A stretch of 64,000 nucleotides of DNA from Pseudomonas promysalinigenes (GCF_014269025.2 NZ_CP077094.1:3968001-4032000), one strand, 5' to 3'; positions 50,719-62,804 are shown, numbered from the stretch's first letter. Made by a program: numbers and translations. The notes: generated by a model not told the origin, from the letters alone.

Positions 50719-51102
50719 ATGAGCGAGTTGCGTTTCACAGAAGATCACGAATGGCTACGCGTCGAAGACGACGGTAGTGTCACCGTGGGCATCACCGCCT
50801 ACGCCCAGAACGCCCTCGGCGATGTGGTCTATGTGCAACTGCCTGAGCTGCAGCCTTATGAAAAAGGCGCCGAAGCCTCCACCGTCGAATCGGTGAAAGC
50901 CGCCAGTGGTGTGTACATGCCCCTGACCGGTGAAGTGGTCGCCGTCAACGAAGGCCTCAACGACAGCCCCGAACTGGTCAACGAAGATCCGCTGGGTGAA
51001 GGCTGGTTCTTCCGCTTCATCCCGGCCGACATGAACCAAGTCAACGCCCTGCTCGACCAGGACGCCTACGACCGCTTGATCAAAGCCAACGACGACGCCT
51101 GA
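50719..51102 (+). CDS. gcvH: Glycine cleavage system H protein
   Basis: A 127-aa lipoyl carrier shuttling the aminomethyl group between P, T and L proteins. It starts [19 protein letters not shown], and the lipoyl Lys60 is in [14 protein letters not shown] precedes the ATG. First gene of the sigma-54-controlled operon, with gcvP 11 bp downstream. Confidence 0.97.
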   Translation: MSELRFTEDHEWLRVEDDGSVTVGITAYAQNALGDVVYVQLPELQPYEKGAEASTVESVKAASGVYMPLTGEVVAVNEGLNDSPELVNEDPLGEGWFFRFIPADMNQVNALLDQDAYDRLIKANDDA

Positions 51103-51113
51103 GGAGCCCGACC

Positions 51114-53969
51114 ATGACTATCAACCTCGGCACCGCCAACGAATTCATTGCCCGTCACATTGGCCCGCGCGCCGACGACGAGCAGGCCATGCTCGCCACC
51201 CTGGGCTTCGATTCGCTGGACGCCATGACCGCAGCGGTCATCCCTGACAGCATTAAAGGCACCAGCGTGCTCGGCTCGCAAGACGGCCAGAGCGAAGCCG
51301 ATGCCCTCGCGGCGCTCAAGGCCATCGCGGGCAAGAACCAAGTGTTCAAGAGCTATATAGGCCAGGGTTACTACAACACCCACACCCCATCGCCGATCCT
51401 GCGCAACCTGTTGGAAAACCCGGCTTGGTACACCGCCTACACCCCCTACCAGCCAGAGATTTCCCAGGGCCGCCTGGAAGCACTGCTGAACTTCCAGACC
51501 CTGATCAGTGACCTTACCGGCCTGCCGATCGCCAACGCATCCTTGCTCGACGAAGCCACCGCAGCGGCCGAGGCCATGACCTTCTGCAAGCGCCTGTCGA
51601 AGAACAAGGCCAGCCACACCTTCTTCGCCTCCGTGCACTGCCACCCTCAGACCCTCGACGTGTTGCGCACCCGTGCCGAGCCGCTGGGCATCGAAATCGT
51701 AGTGGGTGACGAACGTGAACTGGGCGATGTCAGCGCCTTCTTCGGCGCATTGCTGCAATACCCAGCCAGCAACGGTGAGGTGTTCGACTACCGCGAGGTC
51801 GTCGCGCGCTTTCACGCCGCCAATGCCTTGGTCGCAGTCGCCGCCGACCTGCTGGCCCTGACCCTGCTCACCCCGCCTGGCGAGTTCGACGCCGACGTTG
51901 CCATCGGCAGCGCCCAGCGCTTCGGCGTGCCGCTGGGCTTTGGTGGCCCCCATGCGGCCTATTTCGCTACCCGCGATGCCTTCAAGCGTGACATGCCTGG
52001 CCGCCTGGTCGGTGTTTCGATCGACCGCTTCGGCAAAACTGCCCTGCGCCTGGCCATGCAGACCCGCGAACAGCATATCCGTCGCGAGAAAGCCACCAGC
52101 AACATCTGCACCGCCCAGGTGCTGCTGGCCAACATCGCCAGCATGTTCGCCGTGTACCACGGCCCGGCGGGCCTCAAGCGCATTGCTGAGCGCACTCACG
52201 CCCTCACCGCGATTCTCGCGGCCGGCCTGAAAAACCTGGGCCTGGAAGTGGTTGGGGAAACCGCCTTCGACACCCTGACCCTGGCCACCGGCAGTGCCAC
52301 CGCCAGCTTGCATGACAAGGCGCGGGGCCAGGGTATCAACCTGCGCCAGATCGACGCTGCCCACCTGGGCCTGTCGCTCGACGAAACCAGCACCCAAGCC
52401 GACGTCGAGGCCCTCTGGCAACTGTTCGGCAGCGATCAGGCTCAGCCCGACTTCGCTAGCCTGGCAGCCAGCACCGGCTCGCGTTTGCCGGCCACCCTGC
52501 TGCGTCAGTCGGCGATCCTTGAGCACCCGGTGTTCAACCGCTACCACAGCGAAACCGAGCTGATGCGCTACCTGCGCCTGTTGGCCGACAAGGACTTGGC
52601 GCTGGACCGCAGCATGATCCCACTGGGGTCGTGCACCATGAAGCTCAACGCGGCCAGCGAAATGATCCCAGTGACCTGGGCCGAGTTTGGCAACCTGCAC
52701 CCGTTCGCCCCAGCTGAGCAAAGCCAGGGCTACCTGCAGATGACTACCGAACTTGAGGCGATGCTGTGCGCCGCCACCGGATACGACGCGGTGTCGCTGC
52801 AACCCAACGCCGGTTCCCAGGGCGAGTACGCAGGCCTGCTGGCGATCCGCGCTTACCACCGCAGCCGCGGCGAAGGCCACCGCGATATCTGCTTGATCCC
52901 TTCCTCGGCTCACGGCACCAACCCTGCGACCGCGCACATGGCCGGCATGCGTGTGGTGGTCACCGCCTGTGATGCCCGTGGCAACGTCGATGTCCAAGAC
53001 CTGCGCGCCAAGGCCATCGAACACCGCGAGCGCCTGGCGGCGATCATGATCACCTACCCGTCGACCCACGGCGTGTTCGAAGAAGCGATTGGCGAGATCT
53101 GCGCGATCATCCATGACAACGGCGGCCAGGTGTATATCGACGGCGCCAACATGAATGCCATGGTCGGCCTTTGCGCCCCAGGCAAATTCGGGGGCGACGT
53201 TTCGCACCTGAACCTGCACAAGACCTTCTGCATTCCTCATGGCGGTGGCGGCCCAGGCGTCGGGCCGATCGGCGTCAAGTCGCACCTGGCGCCGTTCCTG
53301 CCAGGTCACGCGGCGCTGGAAAACCCCGAGGGGGCCGTATGCGCCGCGCCGTTCGGCAGCGCCAGCATCCTGCCGATCACCTGGATGTACATTCGCATGA
53401 TGGGCGGTGCCGGGCTCAAACGTGCCTCGCAGATGGCGATTCTCAACGCCAACTACATCGCCCGCCGCCTGGAAGAGCACTATCCAGTGCTGTACACCGG
53501 TGGCAACGGCCTGGTCGCCCACGAATGCATCCTCGACCTGCGCCCACTCAAGGACAGCAGCGGCATCAGCGTCGATGACGTGGCCAAGCGCCTGATCGAC
53601 TTTGGCTTCCACGCCCCGACCATGTCGTTCCCGGTGGCCGGCACGCTGATGATCGAGCCGACCGAAAGTGAGTCCAGGGAAGAACTGGATCGCTTCTGCA
53701 ACGCCATGATCCAGATCCGCGAAGAGATCCGCGCCGTGGAAAACGGCAGCGTTGACAAAGATGACAACCCGTTGAAAAACGCCCCGCACACTGCAGCGGA
53801 ACTGGTAGGTGAATGGAGCCATGGCTATAGCCGTGAGCAGGCCGTGTATCCACTGCCCAGCCTGGTGCAAGGCAAGTACTGGCCGCCGGTCGGTCGCGTC
53901 GACAACGTGTTTGGTGATCGCAACCTGGTCTGCGCCTGCCCGTCGATCGAGAGCTATCAGGACGCCTGA
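51114..53969 (+). CDS. gcvP: Glycine dehydrogenase (decarboxylating), P protein
   Basis: PLP enzyme that decarboxylates glycine and loads the aminomethyl group onto GcvH. The protein is 951 aa, full length. The N-terminal half carries FIARHIGPR and [12 protein letters not shown]; the C-terminal half carries the PLP Lys703 in [21 protein letters not shown] precedes the ATG. Confidence 0.97.
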   Translation: MTINLGTANEFIARHIGPRADDEQAMLATLGFDSLDAMTAAVIPDSIKGTSVLGSQDGQSEADALAALKAIAGKNQVFKSYIGQGYYNTHTPSPILRNLLENPAWYTAYTPYQPEISQGRLEALLNFQTLISDLTGLPIANASLLDEATAAAEAMTFCKRLSKNKASHTFFASVHCHPQTLDVLRTRAEPLGIEIVVGDERELGDVSAFFGALLQYPASNGEVFDYREVVARFHAANALVAVAADLLALTLLTPPGEFDADVAIGSAQRFGVPLGFGGPHAAYFATRDAFKRDMPGRLVGVSIDRFGKTALRLAMQTREQHIRREKATSNICTAQVLLANIASMFAVYHGPAGLKRIAERTHALTAILAAGLKNLGLEVVGETAFDTLTLATGSATASLHDKARGQGINLRQIDAAHLGLSLDETSTQADVEALWQLFGSDQAQPDFASLAASTGSRLPATLLRQSAILEHPVFNRYHSETELMRYLRLLADKDLALDRSMIPLGSCTMKLNAASEMIPVTWAEFGNLHPFAPAEQSQGYLQMTTELEAMLCAATGYDAVSLQPNAGSQGEYAGLLAIRAYHRSRGEGHRDICLIPSSAHGTNPATAHMAGMRVVVTACDARGNVDVQDLRAKAIEHRERLAAIMITYPSTHGVFEEAIGEICAIIHDNGGQVYIDGANMNAMVGLCAPGKFGGDVSHLNLHKTFCIPHGGGGPGVGPIGVKSHLAPFLPGHAALENPEGAVCAAPFGSASILPITWMYIRMMGGAGLKRASQMAILNANYIARRLEEHYPVLYTGGNGLVAHECILDLRPLKDSSGISVDDVAKRLIDFGFHAPTMSFPVAGTLMIEPTESESREELDRFCNAMIQIREEIRAVENGSVDKDDNPLKNAPHTAAELVGEWSHGYSREQAVYPLPSLVQGKYWPPVGRVDNVFGDRNLVCACPSIESYQDA

Positions 53970-53990
53970 TAGCATCTAGGCTTGACACAC

Positions 53991-54066
53991 AACCTGTGGG
54001 AGCGGGTTCACCGGCGAATGCGTTAGTGGCTGCATCGCCATATTCGCGGGCCAACCCGCTCCCGCT
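53991..54066. repeat. REP element between gcvP and sdaA
   Basis: Arms AACCTGTGGGAGCGGGTTCA (from 53991) and GGGCCAACCCGCTCCC (to 54063) are inverted around a short centre, the standard P. putida REP layout. It fills most of the 136-bp gap. In P. aeruginosa a glyA copy lies between gcvP and sdaA in the matching operon. Confidence 0.75.
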
Positions 54067-54105
54067 CGGTTCAGTGTCCGCCCAAACAACCCAGCTGGAG
54101 GCAGC

Positions 54106-55482
54106 ATGTCACTGAGCGTCTTCGACTTGTTCAAGATCGGCATCGGCCCCTCCAGCTCCCACACGGTCGGGCCTATGCGCGCTGCCGCGCGCTTTGTTCA
54201 GGGGCTGCGCCGCGATGGCTTGCTGGCCAGCACCGTCAGCGTCAAGGCCGAACTCTACGGCTCGCTTGGCGCCACCGGCAAAGGCCACGGCAGTGACAAG
54301 GCGGTATTGCTCGGCCTGCAAGGCGAGCACCCAGATAGCGTCGATACCGAAATCATTCCCGCCCGCCTGCAGGCCATCCGCGCTAGCGGTCAGCTCAGCC
54401 TGCTGGGTGAGAAGACCATCGCGTTCGACGAGAAGCAGCACCTGGCGATGATCCGCAAACCCCTGGCCTACCACCCCAACGGCATGATTTTCCGAGCCTT
54501 CGATGGCGCCGGTCTACAAATTCGCAGCCGCGAGTACTACTCGGTAGGTGGTGGCTTCGTGGTGGATGAGGATGCTGCCGGCCAGGACCGAATCGTCGAA
54601 GACAGCACCGTGCTGGCCTATCCATTCACGACCGCCAAAGCTTTGCTCGGCCACTGCATCGCGCACCAGTTGTCGATCAGCCAGGTGATGCTGGCCAACG
54701 AGGCCGCCTGGCGCCCTGAAAGCGAAACCCGCAGCGGCCTGCTGCACATTTGGCAGGTGATGCAGGATTGCGTCGAAGCCGGCTACCGTCACGAAGGGGT
54801 TCTACCCGGCGGCCTGAAGGTCAAGCGCCGCGCTCCGGCACTGTACCGCCAACTGAGCCGCCACCCGGAAGCCAACCTGCGCGATGCATTGTCGGTGCTC
54901 GACTGGGTCAACCTCTATGCCCTTTCGGTCAACGAGGAAAACGCCAATGGCGGGCGGGTAGTCACCGCGCCCACCAACGGTGCGGCGGGCATCGTGCCGG
55001 CAGTGCTGCACTACTACATGCGCTTCGTCCCAGGTGCCAGCGAAGAGGGGGTGGTGCGTTTTCTGCTGACCGCTGCCGCCATCGGCATCCTCTACAAGGA
55101 AAACGCCTCGATTTCCGGGGCTGAAGTCGGCTGCCAGGGCGAGGTGGGGGTAGCCTGTTCGATGGCCGCCGGGGCCTTGTGTGAGGTGATGGGCGGCACC
55201 GTGCAGCAAGTCGAGAACGCTGCTGAAATCGGCATGGAGCACAACCTTGGGCTGACCTGCGACCCCATTGGCGGGTTGGTACAGGTGCCGTGTATCGAGC
55301 GCAATGCCATGGGCTCGGTCAAGGCGATCAACGCGGTGCGCATGGCCCTGCGCGGTGACGGGCAGCACTACGTGTCGCTCGATAAGGTGATTCGTACCAT
55401 GCGCCAGACCGGCGCCGACATGAAAAGCAAATACAAGGAGACCGCCCGCGGCGGTCTGGCCGTCAACATCATCGAATGTTGA
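54106..55482 (+). CDS. sdaA: L-serine ammonia-lyase (iron-sulfur type)
   Basis: Converts L-serine to pyruvate and ammonia using a [4Fe-4S] cluster. The protein is 458 aa, the one-chain type: the N-terminal beta domain begins [21 protein letters not shown], and the alpha domain has [33 protein letters not shown] and [19 protein letters not shown] with the cluster cysteines. GGAGG precedes the ATG. Within the gcv operon it removes serine formed from glycine-derived C1 units. Confidence 0.97.
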   Translation: MSLSVFDLFKIGIGPSSSHTVGPMRAAARFVQGLRRDGLLASTVSVKAELYGSLGATGKGHGSDKAVLLGLQGEHPDSVDTEIIPARLQAIRASGQLSLLGEKTIAFDEKQHLAMIRKPLAYHPNGMIFRAFDGAGLQIRSREYYSVGGGFVVDEDAAGQDRIVEDSTVLAYPFTTAKALLGHCIAHQLSISQVMLANEAAWRPESETRSGLLHIWQVMQDCVEAGYRHEGVLPGGLKVKRRAPALYRQLSRHPEANLRDALSVLDWVNLYALSVNEENANGGRVVTAPTNGAAGIVPAVLHYYMRFVPGASEEGVVRFLLTAAAIGILYKENASISGAEVGCQGEVGVACSMAAGALCEVMGGTVQQVENAAEIGMEHNLGLTCDPIGGLVQVPCIERNAMGSVKAINAVRMALRGDGQHYVSLDKVIRTMRQTGADMKSKYKETARGGLAVNIIEC

Positions 55483-55508
55483 CCCGATATACAACCAAGG
55501 AGTCATCG

Positions 55509-56630
55509 ATGTCCGAAACACTGCAAAAGACCCCGCTGCACGCCCTGCACCTGGAGCTGGGCGCGCGCATGGTGCCATTCGCCGGCTTCGACATGCCGGT
55601 GCAGTACCCGCTGGGGGTGCTCAAGGAGCACCTGCACACCCGCGAACAGGCAGGCCTGTTCGACGTATCGCACATGGGCCAGATCCTGCTGCGCGGCGCA
55701 GACGCCGCCAAGGCACTGGAGACTCTGGTGCCGGTAGACATCATCGACCTGCCAGTGGGTATGCAGCGCTATGCGATGTTCACCAACGACCAAGGTGGCA
55801 TCCTCGACGACCTGATGGTCGCCAACCTGGGCGACGACACCTTGTTCCTGGTGGTCAACGCGGCCTGCAAGGAGCAGGACCTGGCCCACCTGCGCAAGCA
55901 TATCGGCAACCGTTGTGAAGTGCAGGCGCTGTTCCAGGAACGAGCCCTGCTCGCGCTGCAGGGCCCGGCTGCGGTGAAGGTGCTGGAACGCCTGGTACCC
56001 GAGGTTGCTGGCATGACGTTCATGCAGGTGCGCGCAGTGAAACTGCTCGATGAAGACTGTTACGTAAGCCGCTCGGGCTACACCGGCGAAGACGGCTACG
56101 AGATTTCAGTGCCTGTCGGCGCCGCCGAGGCATTGGCGCGCCGCCTGCTGGCCGACCCGCAGGTGCAGCCCATCGGGCTGGGGGCACGCGACTCGCTGCG
56201 CCTTGAAGCAGGCCTGTGCCTCTATGGCCACGACATGGACACCCATACCACGCCAATCGAAGCCAGCCTGCTGTGGGCAGTGTCCAAGGTTCGCCGAGCA
56301 GACGGCGGCCGTGCCGGTGGTTTCCCCGGCGCCGAGGTCATATTTGCCCAGCAGCAAACGGGGGTGGCCCGCAAGCGCGTGGGTCTGTTACCACAAGAAC
56401 GCACGCCGGTACGCGAAGGCGCGGAGATTGTTGATGCGTTCGATAATAACGTTGGCAAAGTATGCAGTGGCGGATTTGGCCCGACACTCGGCGCCCCAGT
56501 CGCCATGGGCTATATCGATATCGAACACTGTGCATTGGACACTCCCCTGTTCGCCTTGGTACGCGGTAAGAAGGTTGCCTTGAAAGTCAGCAAAATGCCT
56601 TTCGTTGCACAGCGTTACTACCGTGGTTGA
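55509..56630 (+). CDS. gcvT: Aminomethyltransferase (glycine cleavage T protein)
   Basis: Transfers the methylene group from lipoyl-GcvH to tetrahydrofolate, releasing ammonia. The protein is 373 aa, with LHALHLELGARMVPFAGFDMPVQY, FDVSHMGQI and SRSGYTGEDGYEI near the folate site. AGGAG precedes ATG 55509. Last gene of the operon, 26 bp after sdaA. Confidence 0.96.
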   Translation: MSETLQKTPLHALHLELGARMVPFAGFDMPVQYPLGVLKEHLHTREQAGLFDVSHMGQILLRGADAAKALETLVPVDIIDLPVGMQRYAMFTNDQGGILDDLMVANLGDDTLFLVVNAACKEQDLAHLRKHIGNRCEVQALFQERALLALQGPAAVKVLERLVPEVAGMTFMQVRAVKLLDEDCYVSRSGYTGEDGYEISVPVGAAEALARRLLADPQVQPIGLGARDSLRLEAGLCLYGHDMDTHTTPIEASLLWAVSKVRRADGGRAGGFPGAEVIFAQQQTGVARKRVGLLPQERTPVREGAEIVDAFDNNVGKVCSGGFGPTLGAPVAMGYIDIEHCALDTPLFALVRGKKVALKVSKMPFVAQRYYRG

Positions 56631-56987
56631 AGACAGGACATAAGGTTCAGTGGCAGGTTGCAGATATTCGATTTCGAACCTGCCCAATAACTTTTGAACA
56701 GGGTTGCAGCCCAGGCACTACGGCGTTTTCGGCAGATTTTCGAAGGCCTGGAGAAAGCCCTGTTTTAGACGCGACCCAGGGCTTGTTTTTCGCTCGGGAC
56801 TTGGCGTAGAGTCACAACACTGTGTTTGCATGGGTCGCAACAGTTCGTGACCTGGGCCAGTAGCCTAGATTAGCTACAACCCGTTCGACGTCTCTTACTT
56901 TCCTGCAACCCAGCCCAGTACTCTTTGGCGTATATATAACGCAAAAGAAACTGTCATCAATATTTAAGCTTCATAGGAAATAAGACA
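56631..56987 (+). other. Spacer gcvT to cold-shock gene, with terminator
   Basis: A 357-bp region without a supported gene. It holds a hairpin GGCAGGTT (56652-56659)/AACCTGCC (56677-56684) and, more convincingly, AAGCCCTG (56755-56762)/CAGGGCTT (56777-56784) followed by GTTTTTC, a likely terminator. TATATATAAC at 56931-56940 may be the -10 region of the cold-shock gene, giving a leader of about 45 nt; no good -35 was found. Confidence 0.6.
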
Positions 56988-57197
56988 ATGGCTGAGCGTC
57001 AGAACGGTACCGTCAAGTGGTTCAATGACGAAAAAGGTTACGGCTTCATCACTCCAGAAAGCGGTCCGGATCTGTTCGTGCACTTCCGCGCCATCGAAGG
57101 CAACGGCTTCAAGAGCCTGAAAGAAGGCCAGAAGGTCACCTTCGAAGCAGTTCAAGGCCAGAAAGGCATGCAGGCTGACAAAGTTCAGGCTGTGTAA
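56988..57197 (+). CDS. Cold-shock domain protein (CspA family)
   Basis: A 69-aa single-domain RNA/ssDNA-binding OB fold. RNP1 is KGYGFI and RNP2 is LFVHF, with the usual aromatic patch ([15 protein letters not shown]). It acts as an RNA chaperone. AGGAAATAAG lies before the ATG. P. putida has several paralogues, so I give no symbol. Confidence 0.95.
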   Translation: MAERQNGTVKWFNDEKGYGFITPESGPDLFVHFRAIEGNGFKSLKEGQKVTFEAVQGQKGMQADKVQAV

Positions 57198-57218
57198 GGC
57201 AAAGCCCGACTCCCAGAA

Positions 57219-57247
57219 GCCCCTGCGATATGCAGGGGCTTTTTTTT
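57219..57247 (+). terminator. Intrinsic terminator of the cold-shock gene
   Basis: AGCCCCTGC (57219-57227)-GATAT-GCAGGGGCT (57233-57241) followed by a T run to 57247; 22 bp after the stop. Confidence 0.92.
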
Positions 57248-57287
57248 GCCCGTAGAATGGCGGCTTCGTTACTCGGAGCTAAATTGC

Positions 57288-57782
57288 ATGCCCAAGCCCT
57301 TGCTCTCTCCCCAGGGTGACTTTCCACCCGTCGGCCTCGGTCGGCGCCTGGCGGCGATGTTCTACGACTTCCTGCTTTGCACGGCACTGCTGATCGTCAC
57401 CGCCGGTGCCTACAAGATGGTGCAGATGGCCATCATTGGCGAAGCCCGCATGCGCGAGCTGACCGAGGCCGGCGCGCTGGATGGCGACCCACTGCTCTCG
57501 ACCCTCCTACTTTTCGCACTGTTCGGCTTCTTTGCCAAATTCTGGACCCACGGTGGTCAGACCTTGGGCATGCAGGTTTGGGGGGTGCGTGTGCAGAACG
57601 CCGACGGCAGTGCGATCAGCCTATGGCAGGCGCTGCTGAGGTTCATGGTGGCCATTGCGTCCTGGCTTTGCCTGGGGCTGGGCTTTATCTGGTCATTGTT
57701 CGACAAGCGTCGGCGCAGCTGGCACGACATTTACTCACACACCCAGTTGGTGCGCGTGCCGAAACCGAAGAAGCAGGTGTGA
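57288..57782 (+). CDS. RDD-family membrane protein
   Basis: A 164-aa inner-membrane protein with the RDD signature (GLGRRLAAMFYDFLLC) and three to four hydrophobic helices, ending in the charged DKRRRSWHDIYSHTQLV typical of the family. The function is not established; some RDD proteins are ion exchangers or accessory factors. GGAG lies 10 nt before ATG 57288; the upstream in-frame ATG falls in the terminator region. Confidence 0.88.
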   Translation: MPKPLLSPQGDFPPVGLGRRLAAMFYDFLLCTALLIVTAGAYKMVQMAIIGEARMRELTEAGALDGDPLLSTLLLFALFGFFAKFWTHGGQTLGMQVWGVRVQNADGSAISLWQALLRFMVAIASWLCLGLGFIWSLFDKRRRSWHDIYSHTQLVRVPKPKKQV

Positions 57783-57836
57783 GACAGCCGACCTTCAGGC
57801 TAATGCCATTCGATCAAGTTCGTACGCCCAGCTATG

Positions 57837-57971
57837 GGGCCGCGTCGCGGCCCGTGGCGGGAACCCGCAGGGGTTTTTTAGGGGAGAAACTGTGCAAGCG
57901 GGTTTATCCGCGAAGGGCTGCCAAGCAGCCCCATTGGCGTCACTGACCGACTTTGACCCGTAGGTCGGTCA
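57837..57971. repeat. Cluster of palindromes in the convergent RDD-lptG gap
   Basis: Three separate hairpins: GGGCCGC-GTC-GCGGCCC (57837-57853); GGGCTGC-CAA-GCAGCCC (57915-57931), the same arms as at 8363-8379; and TGACCGAC (57944-57951)/GTCGGTCA (57964-57971). A REP-like piece CAAGCGGGTTTATCCGCGAA lies between them. Probably bidirectional termination plus repeat remnants. Confidence 0.6.
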
Positions 57972-57988
57972 TCGGTCAGTTGTCGCCA

Positions 57989-59050
57989 TCAGCCGGCACG
58001 GCGCAACAGCCAGAGACCGGCCACGGCACAGATCCCCGCTGGGATTACCACCGCGAGCAGCGGTGGGAAGCCGAACACTTGGCTCGACGGGCCCAGCAAG
58101 TCTTGGCCGATGCGGAATACGAAGCCCACCAGCACACCTGTGAACACGCGCTGACCGAGGGTCACCGAACGCAGCGGGCCGAAGATGAAGGAAATCGCCA
58201 TCAGCACCAGCGCTGCGGTGACCATCGGCTGCAGCACTTTGGTCCAGAACGCCAGCCAGTAGCGGGAGTTGTTCAGGCCTTGATCGGACAAGTAATGGAT
58301 GTAGTCCCAAAGCCCGGTGATCGACAACGATTCAGGCGCCATGATCACGGTATTGAGCAACTGCGGGGTCAGCGACACGTCCCATTGCTCCGAAGGCGCC
58401 TTCACCACTTCGGTGTGGTCGCCACGGAAGTAGGTAGTGCTGATGTCGTTCAAGGTCCAGTGATCGCTTTCGAACTGGGCCCGACGGGCAAAGCTCGCCG
58501 ACTGGATCTTGCGCTCGCTGTCGAAGCGATAGCGCGTCACACCCAGCAGCAAGCCATTGGGCTGCACCGCGTTGATGTGCACGAACTCCTCGCCCTGGCG
58601 GTGCCACATGCCATGTTTGGAGCTCTGCGCTTCACCGCCACCCTGCGCCAAGGACCGATCGGCCTGGGCTTTGTTTTCGGTGACCGGAGCGACATATTCA
58701 CCTATCAGCAGGCCAACCAGCATCAGCACCAGCATGGGCTTCATCACCGCCCAGACGATACGGCCAATGGAAACGCCCGCCGCGCGCATGATGGTCAGCT
58801 CGCTGTTGCTGGCGAGGCTGCCGAGGCCGATCAGGCAGCCGATCAGCCCCGCCATGGGCAGCATGTCGTATAGCCGCCGAGGCGCGGTCAGTAGCACGTA
58901 TTTGCCGGCGTCGAGCAGGGTGTAGGTGTCGCTCAGGTCGCCCATCTCGTCGATGAAGGCGAACAGCGAGGCCAGGCCGAGAATAATCCCCAGCACCGCC
59001 AGAATGGCCAACAACACGCTCTGGCCGATGTAACGGTCAAGCTTAGCCAC
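57989..59050 (-). CDS. lptG: LPS export permease LptG
   Basis: A 353-aa inner-membrane subunit of the LptB2FG transporter that pulls lipopolysaccharide from the membrane. It has six TM segments (first about 10-35, two more to residue 110, three at the C-terminus) around a periplasmic jellyroll. GTG 59050 is the start: it follows CGGAGGTGGTCC and gives the family N-terminus AKLDRYIGQSVLLAI. It overlaps the lptF 3' end by 8 bp. Confidence 0.94.
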   Translation of the reverse strand: MAKLDRYIGQSVLLAILAVLGIILGLASLFAFIDEMGDLSDTYTLLDAGKYVLLTAPRRLYDMLPMAGLIGCLIGLGSLASNSELTIMRAAGVSIGRIVWAVMKPMLVLMLVGLLIGEYVAPVTENKAQADRSLAQGGGEAQSSKHGMWHRQGEEFVHINAVQPNGLLLGVTRYRFDSERKIQSASFARRAQFESDHWTLNDISTTYFRGDHTEVVKAPSEQWDVSLTPQLLNTVIMAPESLSITGLWDYIHYLSDQGLNNSRYWLAFWTKVLQPMVTAALVLMAISFIFGPLRSVTLGQRVFTGVLVGFVFRIGQDLLGPSSQVFGFPPLLAVVIPAGICAVAGLWLLRRAG

Positions 59051-60158
59051 GGACCACCTCCGCACGACGGGCAGCCATTTTCAGGCGCAGCGGCTCCCAG
59101 TACATCAGGCCCAGGCCGATCAGCAGGAACAGCCCATGTACCCACCACAGGCCAAGGCCAATGGGCAACTTGCCCTTTTCCAGAGCGCCACGAACGGAAA
59201 TCAGCATCGTCAGGTAAGCCATGTACAGAAGAATCGCCGGCAGCAGCTTGAGGAAGCGGCCCTGGCGCGGGTTGACCCTGGCCAGCGGCACCGCCATGAG
59301 GGTCACGATGAACACCAGGATCGGAAGCGACAGGCGCCATTGCAGTTCGGCACGTTCGCGTGGGTCGGTCTTGCCGAACAGCTCCAGGGTCGAAATCGCT
59401 TCGCGGTCGGTTACCTCTTCAGCCACCTCCGGCTTGGGCAGCAGCACCCCATAGGTGTCGTACTTGATGGCGCGGTAGTCAGCCTGGCCCGGATTACCGT
59501 CATAGCGGTAGCCGTTTTCCAGCACTAGGTAGCGATTGCCGTCGGCCTGAACTTCCTGGTGGCCCTTCTCGGCAACCAGCACCGACGGGGCACGGTCCTT
59601 GGTCTTGTCCTGGTTGAAGCGCTTCTCGGAAATGAACACCCCGGCCAGCTTCACGCGGTCGTCAGACAGCTGCTCGGTGTAGGTCACCCGTGAACCGTCG
59701 CGCAAAGTCTGGAAGCGGCCAGGTACCAAGGTATCGAACTCGGTCATCGCGTCCTGCTGGGCGATGATCTTTTGTACCTGGGCAACGCCCAAGGGGGACA
59801 AGCTCATGCTCAGCCAGGCGACCAGCAGGGCGACCAGAGCAGCCGGCGCCATGGTCAGGGCCAGCAGGCGCTGCTGGCTCATGCCGGTTGCCGACAGCAC
59901 GGTCATTTCGCTTTCCAGGTAGAGCCTGCCATACGCCAGCAGGATCCCCAGGAACAGGCCCAGCGGCAGAATCAGCTGCAGGAAACCTGGCATGCGAAAG
60001 CCCATGATCAGGAACAGCACGCCAGGGTCGAGGATACCCTGGGCGGCCTGGGCCAGGTACTTGATGAAGCGCCCACTCATGATGATCACCAGCAGCACGG
60101 CGCTGACGGCGCTCAAGGTCACCAGGACCTCGCGGGACAGATAACGAAAGACGATCAA
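59043..60158 (-). CDS. lptF: LPS export permease LptF
   Basis: A 371-aa partner of LptG with the same six-helix plus beta-jellyroll layout. The start is taken as TTG 60158: AGGAG sits 9 nt upstream and the product begins IVFRYLSREVLVTLSAV as in other pseudomonads. The frame stays open 18 codons further upstream, but that part is polar and unlike the family. It is divergent from pepA across a 289-bp gap in which I see nothing distinctive. Confidence 0.92.
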   Translation of the reverse strand: MIVFRYLSREVLVTLSAVSAVLLVIIMSGRFIKYLAQAAQGILDPGVLFLIMGFRMPGFLQLILPLGLFLGILLAYGRLYLESEMTVLSATGMSQQRLLALTMAPAALVALLVAWLSMSLSPLGVAQVQKIIAQQDAMTEFDTLVPGRFQTLRDGSRVTYTEQLSDDRVKLAGVFISEKRFNQDKTKDRAPSVLVAEKGHQEVQADGNRYLVLENGYRYDGNPGQADYRAIKYDTYGVLLPKPEVAEEVTDREAISTLELFGKTDPRERAELQWRLSLPILVFIVTLMAVPLARVNPRQGRFLKLLPAILLYMAYLTMLISVRGALEKGKLPIGLGLWWVHGLFLLIGLGLMYWEPLRLKMAARRAEVVRG

Positions 60159-60414
60159 ACCAGACACTCCTGGGTTGTCAGGGGCGGACTGCCAAACATT
60201 GGCCTGTGACATCCAGGACCAAAGCCGGTTCGCCTACGGCGAACCTCCATATGAAGTGCGCGCATTATCCTGTGATTGACGGCGCCTGTCACTTGGCCGC
60301 GCATCAACAGCCACATCGGGCTTGTCAGCACGCTTGCCCGAGGCTCAAACTGGCAGCTTTTCCACTGGTGCGCGACAACGCGGCCAGGCCCGTCCAGAGC
60401 GCGAAAAACCATAG

Positions 60415-61941
<1,527 letters not shown>

Positions 61942-61991
61942 TGCCGTGAAGCCAGCGGCGCCCCTGACGCCGCTGGCTGGCAGAGCACACC

Positions 61992-62420
61992 ATGAGCAAA
62001 GTCGATTTCTACATTCTTCCCACCGACTCGCTGTCGGCGCGGCTCGATTTCGCCTGCAAACTGTGCGAAAAGGCCTGGCGCCTCGGCCACCGGGTCTACC
62101 TGCATTGCCAGGACGCCGAACAGCGTAAAGAGCTGGACCAACGGCTTTGGCAGTTCAAGGGTGAGGCGTTCGTACCCCATGACTTGGCTGAAACGCACCC
62201 GCACACGTCAGTAGCGCTGGGGTTGGCGGACGACGCAGGGGAGCATCGTGACCTGCTGATAAACCTGGGTGCCGATGTACCGGGTTTCGTTGGCCAGTTC
62301 GAGCGGGTTGCCGAAATCGTTGTCGAGGACCCAGGCATTCGCCAATCGGCCCGGGAGCGGTTCCGTTTCTACCGTGAACAGGGCTATGCTCTGCAAGACC
62401 ACCGCTTACAGCGACTTTGA
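61992..62420 (+). CDS. holC: DNA polymerase III subunit chi
   Basis: A 142-aa clamp-loader accessory protein that contacts SSB through its C-terminal region and psi on the other face. It starts VDFYILPTDSLSARLDFACKLCEKAWRLG, as in the family. Conserved neighbourhood between pepA and valS. Confidence 0.95.
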   Translation: MSKVDFYILPTDSLSARLDFACKLCEKAWRLGHRVYLHCQDAEQRKELDQRLWQFKGEAFVPHDLAETHPHTSVALGLADDAGEHRDLLINLGADVPGFVGQFERVAEIVVEDPGIRQSARERFRFYREQGYALQDHRLQRL

Positions 62421-62425
62421 CGACG

Positions 62426-62794
62426 ATGGACAAGCCCTCCGCCCTACCCGATTCTGCTCACTTGCTGGATGACCTGGAGTCGATTCGCCAGCTGCTTGGC
62501 GATTCTGACCTGCAACCGCCGCTGCTTACCGAAACAGTCGAGCAAATCCCGCTGTTGCTTGATGTGCCCAGCGCACATGCAACACAAGCCTCTGAACAGC
62601 CTATGGCAAGCCCACCCCAGGACGACCCGCAGACTCGCCGCCAGGACACTCTGCTGCACCTGGAGAGCGAGCTGCGCGCCGCTGCGCAGATGATCATGCA
62701 GGACGTGATCAACGACTTCACCCCACACATCGAAAACGAGATCAAACGCCGCTTGGATGCGCGGATCGAGCGCTTGATCAAACGCTCGGAGTGA
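62426..62794 (+). CDS. Hypothetical protein between holC and valS
   Basis: A 122-aa acidic protein without membrane segments, starting MDKPSALPDSAHLLDDLESI, with a proline/glutamine-rich middle and a helical C-terminus (NEIKRRLDARIERLIKRSE). It starts 5 bp after the holC stop; an in-frame TTG at 62417 overlaps that stop and is an alternative. Similar short proteins occupy this place in other pseudomonads. A role with the replisome is only suggested by position. Confidence 0.72.
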   Translation: MDKPSALPDSAHLLDDLESIRQLLGDSDLQPPLLTETVEQIPLLLDVPSAHATQASEQPMASPPQDDPQTRRQDTLLHLESELRAAAQMIMQDVINDFTPHIENEIKRRLDARIERLIKRSE

Positions 62795-62804
62795 GGCTGC
62801 AAGT

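Noticed and set aside
51066..53975. A 969-codon open frame antisense to gcvP
   Set aside because: It mirrors gcvP almost exactly, its translation (rich in Gly, Val, Gln, His, Asp) resembles no protein family, and such frames arise from high third-position GC. gcvP is unmistakable.
56627..56809. 60-codon open frame after gcvT
   Set aside because: Overlaps the gcvT end and two hairpins including a likely terminator; no ribosome-binding site or conserved-looking sequence.
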